Part shown: in pieces, positions 34,431-35,114 of the stretch
Layout of the letters: each line of letters begins with the position of its first letter
Numbering within the stretch: position 1 is the stretch's first letter
The notes under the pieces: model-generated
What the model saw: only the letters and a program-made list of their open reading frames with translations
Databases searched by the model: none
Told to the model about the DNA's origin: nothing
Made by a program: the position numbers and the translations under genes
Virus record (IMG/VR): IMGVR_UViG_3300040807_000712
Location: 1-35,114 of that record
DNA: 35,114 nt
Origin: a virus
Reading direction: 5' to 3' (one strand)

Positions 34431-35114
34431 ATGGCAGGTGCATTACAAGGATTTGTTAAATCCGGAAACTTAATTGAGAACACACAAGATAGAACAGCAC
34501 TTAATAACTTAGGTACTGCTCCAATTGCTGATGACATTTCTCTTTTTATTAACAATAATTCTAACACGTCAGAATTAACTATATTTGCAGGCGAATATGA
34601 TAGAATTAGTGGTCTTGTTACTATTGTTAATAATACAGCAGAACTATCAAGATTAAGAAGCGCAGTATTTACAAACGGTGATCCTATTTCAATTGAATAC
34701 TTGGACGGCACTGTTATTAAAGAAGCAGGATTTGTAAGAGACAGTGATGGCGAAACTACATTTGGTTTTGCAAATAATGTTCAATTAGATGACGAATTTA
34801 CTTTTAGACCCGATGGCGACTTTAAAGTTATACGTTCTGATAAAGTTGTATTAGACAATCTTACATACTTAGGTGTTGAACAAGATACTGCAAGTTTTAG
34901 TTCAGGACTATCTGCAGGTGACGGCGACGATAATAGCAACACATTTGGAGTAATTGATGATTTAGACTATGCAGAAGCGTTTCAAGAAATTTACCAATAT
35001 CTTGATGTTGCAAAATATCAAGCACGAAAGAAATTTGTAAACGACGAAGATGTTGCTACAGATGATAACTTTGAATTAGAAGGCGTGTTTACTATTAGAG
35101 ATCCTGGTAATACT
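34431..35114 (+). CDS. N-terminal part of another fibre-like protein (cut by window edge)
   Basis: ATG 34431 lies one base after the preceding stop, with GAGGA six bases upstream. The frame is open for 228 codons to the end of the window. The start (MAGALQGFVKSGNLIENTQD then ALNNLGTAPIADDISLFINN) resembles the N-terminus of the 964-residue protein (NTQALANIGVDIKDLDVI), suggesting a shared virion-attachment segment. The rest is acidic and beta-rich (FTFRPDGDFKVIRSDKVVL). Likely a further member of the appendage cluster. Confidence 0.72.
   Translation, partial: MAGALQGFVKSGNLIENTQDRTALNNLGTAPIADDISLFINNNSNTSELTIFAGEYDRISGLVTIVNNTAELSRLRSAVFTNGDPISIEYLDGTVIKEAGFVRDSDGETTFGFANNVQLDDEFTFRPDGDFKVIRSDKVVLDNLTYLGVEQDTASFSSGLSAGDGDDNSNTFGVIDDLDYAEAFQEIYQYLDVAKYQARKKFVNDEDVATDDNFELEGVFTIRDPGNT

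Noticed and set aside
1-35114. tRNA genes, CRISPR arrays, integrase or attachment sites, and strong rho-independent terminators.
   Set aside because: None seen by eye; non-coding gaps are all under about 80 bases and show no cloverleaf, spaced repeats or stem followed by a T tract.

Overview
The window looks like part of a T4-like marine tailed phage (myovirus), of the kind that infects cyanobacteria or SAR11-type bacteria. The evidence is an AT-rich sequence packed with plus-strand genes, ATGA-type translational overlaps, copies of the T4-type late promoter motif (TATAAATA/GATAAATA), a T4-type ATP-dependent DNA ligase, UvsE, a QueD-like protein, an IscA/HesB-like protein, and huge fibre-like virion proteins of a style I associate with marine T4-like phages. 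I cannot name the host. No photosynthesis, capsid, terminase or replication genes are present to decide it, and I see no tRNA, CRISPR array, insertion sequence or attachment site.

Layout. (1) Positions 1-2332 hold a nucleic-acid metabolism run: the end of an unknown gene, a mini SWIM zinc-finger protein, DNA ligase, an 80-residue unknown and a cytidine/dCMP-deaminase-fold enzyme. (2) Positions 2377-4820 hold an unknown 430-residue protein and a 379-residue fibre-like protein. (3) Positions 4895-8126 start with a late promoter and hold a two-TM protein, a GNGxSR-type protein, a QueD-like protein, a GT-A-like glycosyltransferase and uvsE. (4) Positions 8062-9563 are a compact block of small genes on both strands, served by several late-promoter-like motifs, ending with an iscA-like gene that uses TTG. 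(5) Positions 9565-35114 hold six consecutive large virion genes (3064, 1131, 1920, 1150 and 964 residues, and one cut by the window edge) plus a 50-residue basic protein. The five complete proteins total about 8,200 residues.

The last block is most likely a host-recognition or tail-fibre arsenal. The first giant protein has an assembly-type C-terminus. The 1131-residue protein has a parallel beta-helix segment. The 1920- and 1150-residue proteins are paralogues, the former carrying about 900 extra residues built from repeated RD...GGN modules. The 964-residue protein carries leucine-rich repeats of the N-x-L-x-G-x-x-P type. At least two small modules recur in different genes, suggesting domain shuffling.

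Regulation. Motifs resembling the T4 late promoter lie 20-21 nt upstream of the start codons at 8062, 9186 and 18917, and 38 nt upstream of 4895. A perfect 15-bp inverted repeat between the divergent genes at 8611(-) and 8669(+) offers a TAAATA core to each strand at nearly the same distance. All functional statements come from reading motifs by eye; no database search was run.
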